Shown piece after piece: positions 18,897 through 28,759 of a stretch of 64,000 bases of DNA (its first letter is position 1; every line of letters starts with the position of its first letter). The notes under the pieces are model-generated. The model made no database searches and was not told the DNA's origin. It saw nothing but the letters and a program-made list of their open reading frames with translations. Where the stretch lies: the NCBI GenBank assembly GCA_018052735.1, contig JAGPMT010000003.1, positions 109,057 to 173,056 on the forward strand, in the 5' to 3' direction. Both the position numbers and the translations under genes were made by a program. Origin of the DNA: Phycisphaerae bacterium (GTDB lineage Bacteria; Planctomycetota; Phycisphaerae; Sedimentisphaerales; Anaerohalosphaeraceae).

Positions 18897-21095
18897 ATGG
18901 AACTTATTAAAAAACAGATACTCACTCTCTTAACACGCCGGGATTACAAACCAATGCCGCCCCGCATGCTTGCCCAATTAATAGGGGCAGCAGGCGAATA
19001 TTCTGCATTTGAGGCGGCATTGGAACAAATGCGCCGCAGGCAGGAAATTGCCATCGATGCACATAACAATAATGTTTCACTTCCGCCGATGGGACATCGC
19101 GTAATCGGCACTTTTCGGGCTAATGAACGCGGTTTTGGATTTATTGTCCCGCTGGTGCCGAATGCGTATGGGGATTTGTACGTCAGTCCCGAAAATACCG
19201 GCGGGGCGATGAATGAAGACACCGTTGTTGCACGTGTTGTCAAAAGCGGTCGCCGCTTAGGACAAGTGCGCTATGCAGGTGTGATAATTGATATAGTTGA
19301 ACGCGGCAGCAGCCGGTTTGTAGGGACACTTCAGCGTCATCAGAGTTTCTGGTATGTCCAGCCGGAAGGAAGAGGCTTTTATCGGCCGATTATTGTGGAT
19401 GATGTTTCGGCCAGCGGTGCAAAAGAAGGCGACAAAGTAGTACTGGAAATCGTCAGTTATCCGACAGAATCAATGCCTGCACGCGGTGCTATCGTGCAGG
19501 TTCTTGGTCGGGCAGGCTGCTATGATGCGGAAATCCGTTCTATTATGGTTCGTTATGGACTGCCGGAGGAGTTTTCGTCCGAATGCCGTCAGCAGGCACG
19601 GCTGGCCGCCGAAGGATTCTGCCCTGAAGATGCCGAAGGACGCAGCGATATCAGTGATGAAGTGGTTATTACAATTGATCCCCCTGATGCCCGTGATTTT
19701 GATGATGCTATCAGCTTAAAACGGGATCGGGCCGGCAACTGGCAGCTTGGGGTGCACATTGCCGATGTAAGCCGCTTTATTGAACAGGACTCGCCGCTGG
19801 ATCAGGAAGCCCGCCTCCGGGGCAACAGTGTCTATTTGCCGCAAAAGGTTATTCCGATGCTTCCAGAGACGCTCAGCAACGGCATCTGTTCTCTCCAGCC
19901 TAACCAAAAGCGGTTTGCCAAAAGCGTCTATATCACCTATGATGCAAACGGCGGCATTTTGGGGACTGAATTTGACAACACGATTATCTGTTCTCGATGC
20001 CGGCTGACCTATCAGGAAGCCGATGCGATTCTCCATGGACGAGCCGCTGGTTATCCCGGCGAAGTTGTGGCTCTGCTGAAAGATATGGAGACACTGTCGC
20101 GTGTGATAGAACGCCGGCGAGAGAAAAACGGAATGCTTCATTTGGAACTTCCTGAGACGGAACTGGTGTATGATGACCAAGGACGGGTTATCGATGCACA
20201 TCCGGCTGATACCAGCTATCCGCATACGATTATCGAGATGTTTATGGTAGAGGCCAACGAGGCGGTTGCCCGGCTGCTGGATCGTTTCGGTATACCGTTT
20301 ATGCGGCGCATTCATCCAGAACCCGATGCCTATACAACATCCAGTTTGGGACGTTTTGTGAAACTGTGCGGACTGAAAGTGCCCCGGCATCTGGACCGGT
20401 CGGCGATACAGGACTTATTGGCGGCCGTCAAGGGCAGCCCCATGTCCTATGCAGTCAATATGTATGTACTGCGCAGCATGCAGAAAGCGGAATATTCCCC
20501 CCTGCATATCGGGCATTTTGCGCTGGCTTCAAGCCATTATTGTCATTTTACCAGCCCTATCCGCCGATATGCCGACCTTCTGGTGCATCGTCTTATCGAT
20601 TCCTATGTCAAAGGGAAACTGACAAAAATCGGCAGGGATGAGATACTGGATGAGGCACAGCTTATCGAACTGGGTAAGCATCTGACATTTACTGAGATTC
20701 AAGCCGAGGAAGCAGAAAAAGAGCTTCAAACGGTTTTGATATTGCAGATGCTTTCCGAGCGAATCGGGCAGGATATGGAGGTAGTAGTTTCAGGATTGAC
20801 GAATTTCGGAGTCTTTGTGCAGTGCACCAAATTCGGCATAGAAGGGATGATTGAACCGGGCGATTTGGGGCTGGATGAGTGGAAATATGATGATCGTTCA
20901 CAAGCGGTTGTAGGCAAGTGGTCGGGTGAAAGCGTGCATTTGGGGCAATTGATGAAGGTACGTATAGCAGCGGTTAATGTGGCGGCGCGGCAGTTGTTTT
21001 TAACGCCGGCAGAGCCGCTGGTGAAAGAACGCCCCGGCCTAAATCGCCGCAAATTTAAGCGAAAAACTCATAGCCGCCAGAAACGCCGGCAATAA
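18897..21095 (+). CDS. rnr: Ribonuclease R, 3'-5' exoribonuclease
   Basis: The 732-residue enzyme degrades structured RNA in the 3'-5' direction. An N-terminal winged-helix region (about 1-60), cold-shock domains (about 70-215: RVIGTFRANERGFGFIVPL), the RNB catalytic domain with the aspartate cluster DPPDARDFDDAIS (from residue 261), and a C-terminal S1 domain (MEVVVSGLTNFGVFVQ) are in the usual order. A lysine/arginine-rich tail (RRKFKRKTHSRQKRRQ) is like that of RNase R rather than RNase II. The ATG lies directly after the rpsT terminator with a modest ribosome site. Confidence 0.96.
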   Translation: MELIKKQILTLLTRRDYKPMPPRMLAQLIGAAGEYSAFEAALEQMRRRQEIAIDAHNNNVSLPPMGHRVIGTFRANERGFGFIVPLVPNAYGDLYVSPENTGGAMNEDTVVARVVKSGRRLGQVRYAGVIIDIVERGSSRFVGTLQRHQSFWYVQPEGRGFYRPIIVDDVSASGAKEGDKVVLEIVSYPTESMPARGAIVQVLGRAGCYDAEIRSIMVRYGLPEEFSSECRQQARLAAEGFCPEDAEGRSDISDEVVITIDPPDARDFDDAISLKRDRAGNWQLGVHIADVSRFIEQDSPLDQEARLRGNSVYLPQKVIPMLPETLSNGICSLQPNQKRFAKSVYITYDANGGILGTEFDNTIICSRCRLTYQEADAILHGRAAGYPGEVVALLKDMETLSRVIERRREKNGMLHLELPETELVYDDQGRVIDAHPADTSYPHTIIEMFMVEANEAVARLLDRFGIPFMRRIHPEPDAYTTSSLGRFVKLCGLKVPRHLDRSAIQDLLAAVKGSPMSYAVNMYVLRSMQKAEYSPLHIGHFALASSHYCHFTSPIRRYADLLVHRLIDSYVKGKLTKIGRDEILDEAQLIELGKHLTFTEIQAEEAEKELQTVLILQMLSERIGQDMEVVVSGLTNFGVFVQCTKFGIEGMIEPGDLGLDEWKYDDRSQAVVGKWSGESVHLGQLMKVRIAAVNVAARQLFLTPAEPLVKERPGLNRRKFKRKTHSRQKRRQ

Positions 21096-21107
21096 ATGGC
21101 CGGTTTT
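21085..21107 (+). terminator. Short terminator-like hairpin at the end of rnr
   Basis: A 6-bp GC-rich stem (GCCGGC/GCCGGT, 21085-21090 and 21099-21104) spans the stop codon and is followed by four T. It is a weak candidate, but the only one before the 238-bp spacer. Confidence 0.45.
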
Positions 21108-21274
21108 TGGTGGATTCATCGATATTACACCTGTAAGCAGCTCTTTTGCTTTATTATACTGCATATTTTGAATTAAATATCTCCTTAATTAGTCGGCCAA
21201 ATCAGAGTGATTTAATCGATTGTGTATAGCCATAAAGTCAATCTGACAGACGTTTTTAACAATACTATGTATTT

Positions 21275-21302
21275 TTGGCAGGACTTTTATATGGGCTATA
21301 AA
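21275..21302 (+). promoter_or_regulatory. Candidate promoter for the PL11 lyase pair
   Basis: TTGGCA (21275-21280) and TATAAA (21297-21302) are separated by 16 bp in the AT-rich spacer before the first PL11 gene. The start codon follows about 31 bp after the -10 element, preceded by AAGGCGGG. Confidence 0.4.
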
Positions 21303-21333
21303 GTACGGGATATAATATTAAAAAGGCGGGTCT

Positions 21334-23139
21334 ATGAGGCATATTATTGAGGCTGTGCTGGCCGCAGGTATAACCGTTTTTGCCGGTAATGCATGCGGGC
21401 GGCAGCTTGAGACACTGGGGCGTGGAATTGTAGCGATACCTCAGGAAGATGGAAGGGTATTTATAAGCTGGCGGCTGCTGGCAGAAGATCCATTGGGAAT
21501 TGCCTTTAATCTGTATCGTCAGACAGAAGGCAAAGAGCCGGTCAAGCTGAATGAAGCCCCCCTTGCCAAAGGGACTAATTTTATCGATGAAAAGCCCGAA
21601 TTGTCATTGCCGACGGGCTATTTTATACGTCCTGTCGTTAATGGGAAGGAACAGACAGCAAGCAAGTCTTGGATTATTGATCCGAATGCACCGGTTAAGC
21701 CGTTTATTTCTATTCCGCTAAAGACTCCGGAACGCTGCCGCCCCGGCGATGCGGCAGTCGGGGATCTGGATGGAGATGGCGAATATGAAATTGTCCTCAA
21801 ACAGGAAATGAGGCCTCGGGATAATGCCTTCAATGGCATCAGCGGCCAGACCAAACTGGAGGCTTATGACCTTGACGGCACTTTTCTTTGGCGGATTGAT
21901 TTAGGCAAGAATATTCGTGAGGGAGCACATTATATTCCATTTATTGTTTATGATTTGGATGGCGACGGTAAAGCAGAGATTGCCTGTAAGACCGCTGATG
22001 GTACGATTGACGGCAGGGGCAAGGTTATCGGAAATGCAGAGGCAGATTGGCGCGGTCCGAGCGGACGTGTGCTGGAGGGACCGGAGTTTTTAACGATTTT
22101 TGATGGACGTACAGGTGCGGCATTGGCAACGACCGATTATATTCCGCCGCGAGGGGATATTCGGGATTGGGGCGATAACACCGGCAATCGCGTCGATCGC
22201 TTTCTGGCTTGTGTTGCATATTTAGACGGTCAGCGTCCCAGTTTGGTGATGTGCCGCGGATATTATGCAAAAACGACATTATCTGCTTGGAACTGGCGCG
22301 ACGGGAAACTGACGCATTTGTGGATATTTGACAGCGATGACGGAACGGAGGGCAATCGAGCTTATCGCGGTCAGGGCAATCATAATCTCAGTGTAGGGGA
22401 TGTTGACAGCGACGGAAAAGATGAAATCATTTACGGGGCATGTGCTATTGACCATGACGGCAGGGGCTTATATTCCACCGGTATGGGACACGGCGATGCC
22501 ATGCATCTTTCGGATATTGATCCTGACAGACCGGGACTGGAGGTCTTTGCCATTCATGAAAATCCGAGGCATCCCAACGGCGCTAATCTGCGCGATGCGG
22601 CCACAGGCAGGGTAATCTGGGGGCTGGAATCAAACGATGTGGTACGAGGGGTGGCGATGGATATTGACCCGCGCTATCGCGGGTATGAATGCTGTGCCTT
22701 TGGAGGCAGGCTGCGGGGGCTTTATTCCTGCAAAGGGCAAAAAATTGCAGATTTTTCGCCGCGTTCTTGCAATATGGGCATCTGGTGGGATGGAGATGTT
22801 CTGCGGGAGCTGCTCGATGGCACAACTATCTCGAAATGGAATTATCAGGATCAGACGGAAACGGTGCTGCTGGAGGCACGCCGGTGGGACTGCATCCGAG
22901 TCAATGGGTCTAAGTCAAATCCGAGTTTCTATGCTGATATTCTGGGAGATTGGCGGGAGGAGGTTATCTGGCCGACACGGGATGGCTCGCAACTGCGTAT
23001 TTTTGTAACAACAATACCAACCGACCGGCGGATGCCGACACTGATGCACGATCCGGTCTATCGTCTCAGTGCTGTTTGGCAGAATGTGGGCTATAATCAG
23101 CCGACACAGACAGGCTTTTATCTGGGAGCTTCGGATTGA
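21334..23139 (+). CDS. Rhamnogalacturonan lyase, PL11, exported (first copy)
   Basis: The 601-residue protein has a signal peptide (to about residue 22). It begins with the family's beta-domain (LETLGRGIVAIPQEDGRVFISWRLLAEDP ... FNLYRQ), followed by an eight-bladed propeller with repeated calcium-binding DxDGDGxxE loops (GDLDGDGEYEIVLKQ, YDLDGDGKAEIACKTADG, GDVDSDGKDEIIYGA). The end LRIFVTTIPTDRRMPTLMHDPVYRLSAVWQNVGYNQP is typical of PL11 (YesW/YesX type). It should cleave the rhamnose-galacturonate backbone of pectin by beta-elimination. Residues cannot be assigned endo or exo activity. It is followed after 48 bp by a second PL11 gene. Confidence 0.93.
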   Translation: MRHIIEAVLAAGITVFAGNACGRQLETLGRGIVAIPQEDGRVFISWRLLAEDPLGIAFNLYRQTEGKEPVKLNEAPLAKGTNFIDEKPELSLPTGYFIRPVVNGKEQTASKSWIIDPNAPVKPFISIPLKTPERCRPGDAAVGDLDGDGEYEIVLKQEMRPRDNAFNGISGQTKLEAYDLDGTFLWRIDLGKNIREGAHYIPFIVYDLDGDGKAEIACKTADGTIDGRGKVIGNAEADWRGPSGRVLEGPEFLTIFDGRTGAALATTDYIPPRGDIRDWGDNTGNRVDRFLACVAYLDGQRPSLVMCRGYYAKTTLSAWNWRDGKLTHLWIFDSDDGTEGNRAYRGQGNHNLSVGDVDSDGKDEIIYGACAIDHDGRGLYSTGMGHGDAMHLSDIDPDRPGLEVFAIHENPRHPNGANLRDAATGRVIWGLESNDVVRGVAMDIDPRYRGYECCAFGGRLRGLYSCKGQKIADFSPRSCNMGIWWDGDVLRELLDGTTISKWNYQDQTETVLLEARRWDCIRVNGSKSNPSFYADILGDWREEVIWPTRDGSQLRIFVTTIPTDRRMPTLMHDPVYRLSAVWQNVGYNQPTQTGFYLGASD

Positions 23140-23187
23140 AGAAGGTATTGGGTCAAATGAAAAGCAGAATAGCTTAGGAAAGACGAA

Positions 23188-24921
23188 ATGATAATGCGGG
23201 GAAGTTGGATAGCATGTGCAGCCATGTGCGGATTGGCAGGATTAATGTGGGCCCAGCGTCAGACTGAGACAATCGACCGGGGGCTGATTGCTGTACCCCG
23301 CAGCGAAGGAGGGGTGTATCTGGGATGGCGTCTGTTCGAAAGCGACCCTTCGGATATTGCATTTAATCTGTATCGCACAACCGGCGGAAAGACAGCAATT
23401 CGGCTGAATGCAAAACCGCTTGTACAGACGACAGATTATAGTGATCTCGCTGTGCCGCTGGACAGTGACAATCGCTGGCATCTATGTGCTGTGATTGATG
23501 GCAAAGAGCAGCCGGCCGAAGCGCTGGTTCAATTGCCGGCTAATCCGCCAGCAAAACCGTATATTTCGCTGCCGTTTTGCGGCAATTATGTTTGCAGCAA
23601 GGTTGCGATAGCGGACCTTAATGGAGACGGGAAATATGATTTTGTGATAAAACAGCCTGCCCAGATAAGCGATCCGGGAGTATGGCGGAAAAGCGAAGAC
23701 ACCTGGAAGATTGAAGCGTATCTAAATGACGGCACCTTTCTATGGCGGCGGGATCTGGGCTGGAATATTGAGCAAGGCGTCTGGTGGTCGCCAATGGTTG
23801 TGTATGATTTTGATGGGGACAACAGAGCAGAGGTGGCGCTGAAAACGGCCCCCACAGATAAGGATTACCGCAATCCTGACGATCATCTTCTGCCCGGACG
23901 AGTGATGTCGGGGCCGGAATACTGTTCTATTCTGGATGGTATGACGGGAGAAGAATTGGATCGGGTAGAGTGGCCGGCCAGAGGCAATCCTGATGACTGG
24001 GGGGATGCGAAAAACAACCGGGCTTCACGGCATCTGATGGGAGTTGCATATCTTGATGGGAAACGGCCCAGCGTGCTTGTGCTGCGGGGGACTTATACCC
24101 TGATGCGGGTGGATGCTTACAATTTTGAAAATAAGAAACTTAAACTCCTGTGGCAATGGAGCGGCGATGAGGAAAATCCGAAGGTCCGGGGGCAGGGAAT
24201 GCACGGCCTTCACGCGGCGGACATAGATGCAGACGGCCGGGATGAAATCATCCTCGGCTCTGCAGTGCTGGATGATAACGGCAAGATACTCTGGAATACC
24301 GGGCTGGGGCATCCGGATGCATGCTATGTAACAGATATTCTGCCAGAGCGGCCGGGTTTGGAGATTATTTACGGCATTGAGCCACCATGCGCCCAAAACG
24401 GCATCTGCCTGGTCGAAGCCCGGACAGGAAAGCTCCTTTGGGGCTGCCAGCATCCGACAACGCACGCACACAGCTGTGGACTGTTTGGAGATTTTGACCC
24501 GGCCAATCCGGGATTGGAGTTTTATATTGGCGAGAAAGACCGCTCTGCTCACTGGATATACGGAATGGATGGTCGTCTGCTCAGCAGCGAAAACTTGGGG
24601 CGGCTCAATCCTGTGCCGCTGTATTGGGATTCCGGAAGCATTAAGCCGTATGCGTATGAGGGACGGATTCAGTACTATCATGGACAGACCATCGGCCGCT
24701 ATGAAGGAATGATTCTGGCGGTAGCAGATATCGTCGGCGACTGGCGTGAAGAACTGATTACAGTTGTGCCGGGGCAGCTGCGAATTTATACCACAGCTAT
24801 TCCCGCCCGCGACAGACGTGCTGCTCTGATGCAGGATGCGCTTTATCGATTGGATGTGGCAATGGTGTCGATGGGCTATCTTTATCCCCCCCAGCTGAGT
24901 TATTATTTAAAGCAGAATTAA
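23188..24921 (+). CDS. Rhamnogalacturonan lyase, PL11, exported (second, diverged copy)
   Basis: The 577-residue paralogue of the upstream gene has a signal peptide ending near AQA/AQR. It has the same opening (TIDRGLIAVPRSEGGVYLGWRLFESDPSDIAFNLYR), calcium loops (ADLNGDGKYDFVIKQ, YDFDGDNRAEVALKTA, ADIDADGRDEIILGS) and ending (LRIYTTAIPARDRRAALMQDALYRLDVAMVSMGY). It differs enough from its neighbour to suggest an old duplication or separate acquisition, with perhaps different endo/exo behaviour. AGGAAAG lies six bases before the ATG. The GH43 gene follows after 38 bp, so the three are probably cotranscribed. Confidence 0.92.
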   Translation: MIMRGSWIACAAMCGLAGLMWAQRQTETIDRGLIAVPRSEGGVYLGWRLFESDPSDIAFNLYRTTGGKTAIRLNAKPLVQTTDYSDLAVPLDSDNRWHLCAVIDGKEQPAEALVQLPANPPAKPYISLPFCGNYVCSKVAIADLNGDGKYDFVIKQPAQISDPGVWRKSEDTWKIEAYLNDGTFLWRRDLGWNIEQGVWWSPMVVYDFDGDNRAEVALKTAPTDKDYRNPDDHLLPGRVMSGPEYCSILDGMTGEELDRVEWPARGNPDDWGDAKNNRASRHLMGVAYLDGKRPSVLVLRGTYTLMRVDAYNFENKKLKLLWQWSGDEENPKVRGQGMHGLHAADIDADGRDEIILGSAVLDDNGKILWNTGLGHPDACYVTDILPERPGLEIIYGIEPPCAQNGICLVEARTGKLLWGCQHPTTHAHSCGLFGDFDPANPGLEFYIGEKDRSAHWIYGMDGRLLSSENLGRLNPVPLYWDSGSIKPYAYEGRIQYYHGQTIGRYEGMILAVADIVGDWREELITVVPGQLRIYTTAIPARDRRAALMQDALYRLDVAMVSMGYLYPPQLSYYLKQN

Positions 24922-24959
24922 TACATTTAGGAAATGCAGACACAACAGGAGTGTCCAAA

Positions 24960-25919
24960 ATGAGCAACCGCGTGAAAGTTTGTATTTTTATTGTCTTGAT
25001 ATGTGCCAATGCCGGCCTTGGGGCAGAAGAACCGAATCAATTGGAAACCGTATGGCTGTTTAGCTATTTCAAAGGCAACGGCGAAGATGGCCTCCATTTG
25101 GCTTACAGTACAGACGGAATGGTCTGGAGACCGCTGAAAAATGATGAATCGTTTCTGCGCCCGCAGGTTGCAGGCAAGCTGATGCGGGATCCGAGCATCT
25201 GCCGCGGTCCGGATGGCTTATTTCATATGGTCTGGACGACTGGATGGTGGGATAAAGGCATCGGCTTGGCTCATTCCAAAGACTTGATGCAATGGTCCCG
25301 GCAGGAGTTCTTGGGCGTTATGGAACAGGAACCAGCGGCCAAAAACTGCTGGGCACCGGAAATCTTTTTTGATGAATCGACACAGACTTATCTGATTTTC
25401 TGGGCAACGACTGTCCCGGGGCGGTTCCCGCAAACGGACAATCCCCGAGATGACAACAACCACCGCATTTATTATATCACAACCAAAGATTTTAAGACCT
25501 ACACCGATACAGCGCTGTTTTATGATCCGGGATTCAACGTGATTGATGCGTTTATTGCCAACGCCGGCCAGCGGTATGTGATGTTTTTTAAAAATGAAAC
25601 CAAACACCCGAAGACCGAGAAAAATATCCGGATGGCCTTTGCCGACAGGGCATCCGGTCCCTATGGGCCGCCGTCAGAACCGATAACCGGCAAGTACTGG
25701 GCAGAAGGTCCTGCGGCGGTCAAAATCGGCAGCCGGTGGATTGTCTATTTTGATAAATATACTGAGCGTCGCTATGGGGCCGTTGTATCCGAGGATTTGG
25801 TTAATTGGCAGGATATCTCCGGACAGGTGAAATTCCCCGGCGGAGCCAGACATGGTACTGTATTTCCCGTCAGCCGGGATGTGGCGGAAAAATTGCTGAA
25901 GACAGGAACGGAGAGATAG
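24960..25919 (+). CDS. GH43-type five-bladed propeller glycosidase, exported
   Basis: The 319-residue enzyme has a signal peptide (about 1-21). The fold is read from the GH43 pattern: the presumed base Asp in LMRDPSI, CWAPEIFFDE, the pKa-modulating Asp in VIDAFIA, and the general-acid Glu in WAEGPAAVK. Family members remove arabinose, xylose or galactose side chains, so removal of arabinan/galactan side chains from rhamnogalacturonan fits the context. The ATG at 24960 has ACAGGAG eight bases upstream; a GTG at 24951 inside that site is less likely. It ends five bases before the convergent plsC stop. Confidence 0.85.
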   Translation: MSNRVKVCIFIVLICANAGLGAEEPNQLETVWLFSYFKGNGEDGLHLAYSTDGMVWRPLKNDESFLRPQVAGKLMRDPSICRGPDGLFHMVWTTGWWDKGIGLAHSKDLMQWSRQEFLGVMEQEPAAKNCWAPEIFFDESTQTYLIFWATTVPGRFPQTDNPRDDNNHRIYYITTKDFKTYTDTALFYDPGFNVIDAFIANAGQRYVMFFKNETKHPKTEKNIRMAFADRASGPYGPPSEPITGKYWAEGPAAVKIGSRWIVYFDKYTERRYGAVVSEDLVNWQDISGQVKFPGGARHGTVFPVSRDVAEKLLKTGTER

Positions 25920-25924
25920 AAATT

Positions 25925-26623
25925 CTACGATTTTGAAGCCGTCAGGGGGTTTTGCAAAGCATAATCAATGATGGGTCGCCCCATCTTCTGCCGCAATGTA
26001 TTGTGCAGGGTGCGCAGGATGCAGTTTAATTCATCGATAAACTTTTCATCGCCTATTTCTTTAATATAATCTGCCGGAATAGGTTGACCATATAAAACAC
26101 CGACGCGGTGGGGTTTGGGGTATTTGGCAGTCCGCGGCCAGCATTCAAATGCCCCGTCAATAACCATCGGAACTACGCAGGCATTGGTGCGTCGCACGAG
26201 AAGCGAAAAGCCCGGTTTTACCCTGTCAATTTTCCCGTCCTCTGTTCGTGAGCCTTCTGGATAGAGACAGACGATATTGCCCTGTCGAAGAACATCAATG
26301 ATGGCCTTCATAGCAGAAATATCGGGCTGATCCTGCTTGATGGGGATGGTATAAAACGAATCGATGAGAGCTCCCCAGAATCCTTTAAACAGCGTGTCGC
26401 GCGCGACAAAATAGAATGGCCGCCAAATCCAGTTCTGGCAGAGGATAGGATCTAAAAAACTTTGATGGCTGCTGAGTACCAATACAGGGCCGGCAGAGGG
26501 GATATTTTCTCTGCCCCAAATCCGCATCCGGCAGTACAGTTGGGTTATGCTGACAATGGCAAGCCGACAGAATGTGTGCCAGACTCTCCGGACAAGTCCG
26601 CTTTTATCTTTTATCTTTGCCAT
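25925..26623 (-). CDS. 1-acyl-glycerol-3-phosphate acyltransferase family (PlsC-like)
   Basis: The 232-residue membrane-associated enzyme acylates lysophosphatidate or a similar acceptor in phospholipid synthesis. Motif I HQSFLD (His53, Asp58), motif II FKGFWGALIDSF and motif III YPEGSRTEDG are present, and a hydrophobic segment precedes motif I. The chosen ATG (26623) overlaps the end of the cytidylate kinase gene by 20 bp, implying translational coupling; the cmk-plsC order is widespread in bacteria. A longer upstream start is possible but would add residues without homology. Confidence 0.9.
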   Translation of the reverse strand: MAKIKDKSGLVRRVWHTFCRLAIVSITQLYCRMRIWGRENIPSAGPVLVLSSHQSFLDPILCQNWIWRPFYFVARDTLFKGFWGALIDSFYTIPIKQDQPDISAMKAIIDVLRQGNIVCLYPEGSRTEDGKIDRVKPGFSLLVRRTNACVVPMVIDGAFECWPRTAKYPKPHRVGVLYGQPIPADYIKEIGDEKFIDELNCILRTLHNTLRQKMGRPIIDYALQNPLTASKS

Positions 26624-27293
26624 AGGATTTCTTTTGTATAACAGACAGCATTTTTTCAACAACGGCTTGGGCATCAAGGCAGGTTGTGTCTATCACCACC
26701 GCGTCGGAAGCCGGTGCAAGCGGGCCGACCGAGCGTTTTTCATCCGAAGCATCTCGAAGCAGGATTTGCTGGGCCAAGGCATCAAAATCTACCGGCGTGC
26801 CGGCAGTCTGTAATTCTATGTAGCGGCGCCGCGTGCGTTCATAAGGATCTGCTGTAAGAAAAAATTTATGCTGCGCATCGGGAAATACCACTGTTCCCTG
26901 ATCGCGGCCCTCGGTAACGACGGCTTCAAAGCGGGAAGCGAAATCCTGCTGAAGCTTGACCAGACGGGCGCGCAGCTGAGGCTGGGAGGCGATGTGGTGC
27001 ACCTTATCAGTAACTTCGGGCAGGCGGATGTCCTGCGTGCAGTCCCGGCCGTTGATGAACACCTTCAGCACATCCCCCTGATGGATAAACTCGAATTGGG
27101 TTTGTTCCATCACACCTGCAACGGCCTTTGCATCTGTCAAATCGGCTCCGGCCTGCATAGCCGCCAAAGTAACAGCACGGTAGGTAGCGCCAGTATCCAG
27201 AAATACAGCATTAAGCCGTCCGGCCAGCATCCGTGCAGCTGTGCTTTTGCCGACTCCGGCCGGCCCGTCAATTGTGATTATGCATCTGTTCAT
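26604..27293 (-). CDS. cmk: Cytidylate kinase
   Basis: The 229-residue enzyme phosphorylates CMP and dCMP with ATP. The P-loop GPAGVGKST (about residues 10-18), the FLDTGATYRAVTLAA segment, TEGRDQGTVVFPDA (GRDIGT-like) and the RRRY-containing lid region mark the family. The start ATG overlaps the stop of the upstream phosphatase gene as ATGA (27290-27293), so the two are translated in tandem. A start 6 codons further upstream is also open. Confidence 0.94.
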   Translation of the reverse strand: MNRCIITIDGPAGVGKSTAARMLAGRLNAVFLDTGATYRAVTLAAMQAGADLTDAKAVAGVMEQTQFEFIHQGDVLKVFINGRDCTQDIRLPEVTDKVHHIASQPQLRARLVKLQQDFASRFEAVVTEGRDQGTVVFPDAQHKFFLTADPYERTRRRYIELQTAGTPVDFDALAQQILLRDASDEKRSVGPLAPASDAVVIDTTCLDAQAVVEKMLSVIQKKSYGKDKR

Positions 27294-28603
27294 ACCTGGC
27301 TGCAGCTGCAAGGTTGGCCGTGGGTGTTGACACTGTTGTCGCGGCGAATAGCCACAATGCTCGTATCATCGGTCTGATTGGCCAGTCCTACAAAGCGGCG
27401 GCGATACCCCAGCAGACTGCCGATAAACTGCTCGGCTGTCGAACGGGGGCATTGCGGGAGTGCCGCTAACAGACGCTCTTTGCCCCAGTTCTGACCGTCA
27501 AAATTCATCGCATCAATCAGACCGTCGGTGTACATCAAAAGCATATCCCCCTGTTCAAACGGGATGGTGCGTGTTATGTAATGTGCATCAGGGAGAATAC
27601 CCAGTACCAGTCCGCCTTCTTCCAGTTCGGATATTTTATCGCCGCGAATCAGCAGGGCCGGCTCATGGCCGCAATTGCAGTAGGTCAATGTGTTGTCGTC
27701 GATGTCAATACGGGCTATAAACAAGGTGATAAATTCTCCGTCACGGCATTCATTGCAGGCGACCCGATTGAGTTTGTGGATGATTTCTTCCATACTGTGG
27801 CGTCCGTAGCCCCCGTCGGCATAAGCCCGGAGCGTGCCGCGAAACATGCTCATCATAATGGCCGCAGGGACGCCTTTGCCGATGACATCAGAGATTCCGA
27901 CAACAAGGGATTTCTGACCAACCTGCAGAAAATCATACAAATCACCACCGATTTGGTAGCAGGGTTTATAAACAGCGGCTATATCCAGACCGCACATGCA
28001 GGGGGCTTTTTGGGGAATCATTCGCCGCTGAATGACTGCTGCCAGCCGCATCTGTTCGGCCATTTTAGCCCCTTCAATTGCTTGGGCGTAAAGTTTGGCA
28101 TTGGTGATAGCAATGGCGCACTGGGCTGCTACCAGCCGTGCTACCCGAATGGCATCGCGGTCAAAGCGGGCAGGTTCCGGGCTATAGAGCCGCAATACCC
28201 CAATCGGCTGGTCTTTGAAAACCATCGCCACGGTCAGCTGACTGATCAGGCCTTCGGCTAAGGTTGCTTCCCTATAGATAATCCGGTCGTCAATCCGCAT
28301 GTCATCGATCACTACTGCTTGGCCTTGAAAGGCCTGCTTGACCACAGGATCGTCCTTGGTGACCGGGCCTTTGTTGCGGTATTGCTCACTAAGGCCGTAC
28401 GTACTGCGCATCTTCAGATCGCCTTCTTCTTCGTCCAGCAGCCGAATGGAGCAGGCGGTTGTATTGGTAATTTTAACGGCGGCTTCTGCCAGTCGGTCCA
28501 ATACTGTCTGAAGTTCAAAATTACCGGCCACCAGTGTAGAAATCCGATAAATTTGTTCTTCTATCAGATCTTGTTTTTTCTCTAATTCGTTCATTTTCTT
28601 CAA
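27290..28603 (-). CDS. GAF-domain SpoIIE/PP2C serine phosphatase
   Basis: The 437-residue cytoplasmic phosphatase has a coiled N-terminus, a GAF sensor domain (about 25-180) and a linker helix, then an RsbU/SpoIIE-type PP2C domain (about 200-425). Metal-binding acidic residues are seen in QIGGDLYDFL, GISDVIGKGVPA, YTDGLIDA and TDDTSIVAI. Such enzymes dephosphorylate STAS anti-anti-sigma factors in partner-switching pathways. A STAS protein and an HATPase kinase-like protein are encoded about 7 kb away (35723 and 36190) and could be partners. The C-terminus ends in a Cys-rich QPCSCSQV tail, which is odd. It starts a minus-strand operon with cmk and plsC. Confidence 0.9.
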   Translation of the reverse strand: MKKMNELEKKQDLIEEQIYRISTLVAGNFELQTVLDRLAEAAVKITNTTACSIRLLDEEEGDLKMRSTYGLSEQYRNKGPVTKDDPVVKQAFQGQAVVIDDMRIDDRIIYREATLAEGLISQLTVAMVFKDQPIGVLRLYSPEPARFDRDAIRVARLVAAQCAIAITNAKLYAQAIEGAKMAEQMRLAAVIQRRMIPQKAPCMCGLDIAAVYKPCYQIGGDLYDFLQVGQKSLVVGISDVIGKGVPAAIMMSMFRGTLRAYADGGYGRHSMEEIIHKLNRVACNECRDGEFITLFIARIDIDDNTLTYCNCGHEPALLIRGDKISELEEGGLVLGILPDAHYITRTIPFEQGDMLLMYTDGLIDAMNFDGQNWGKERLLAALPQCPRSTAEQFIGSLLGYRRRFVGLANQTDDTSIVAIRRDNSVNTHGQPCSCSQV

Positions 28604-28759
28604 AAAAACACGATTTTATCTTTACAACGGATACCCATTATACACAATTCTATTGAAAACAAAAGTAAAATTGCTATCTGCAGATTCTATCAAAATATGC
28701 TATAAATTTGATTTGATAATTTGTTTGTTCTTTATTTAAGCATTTGAGGATATATTAAA

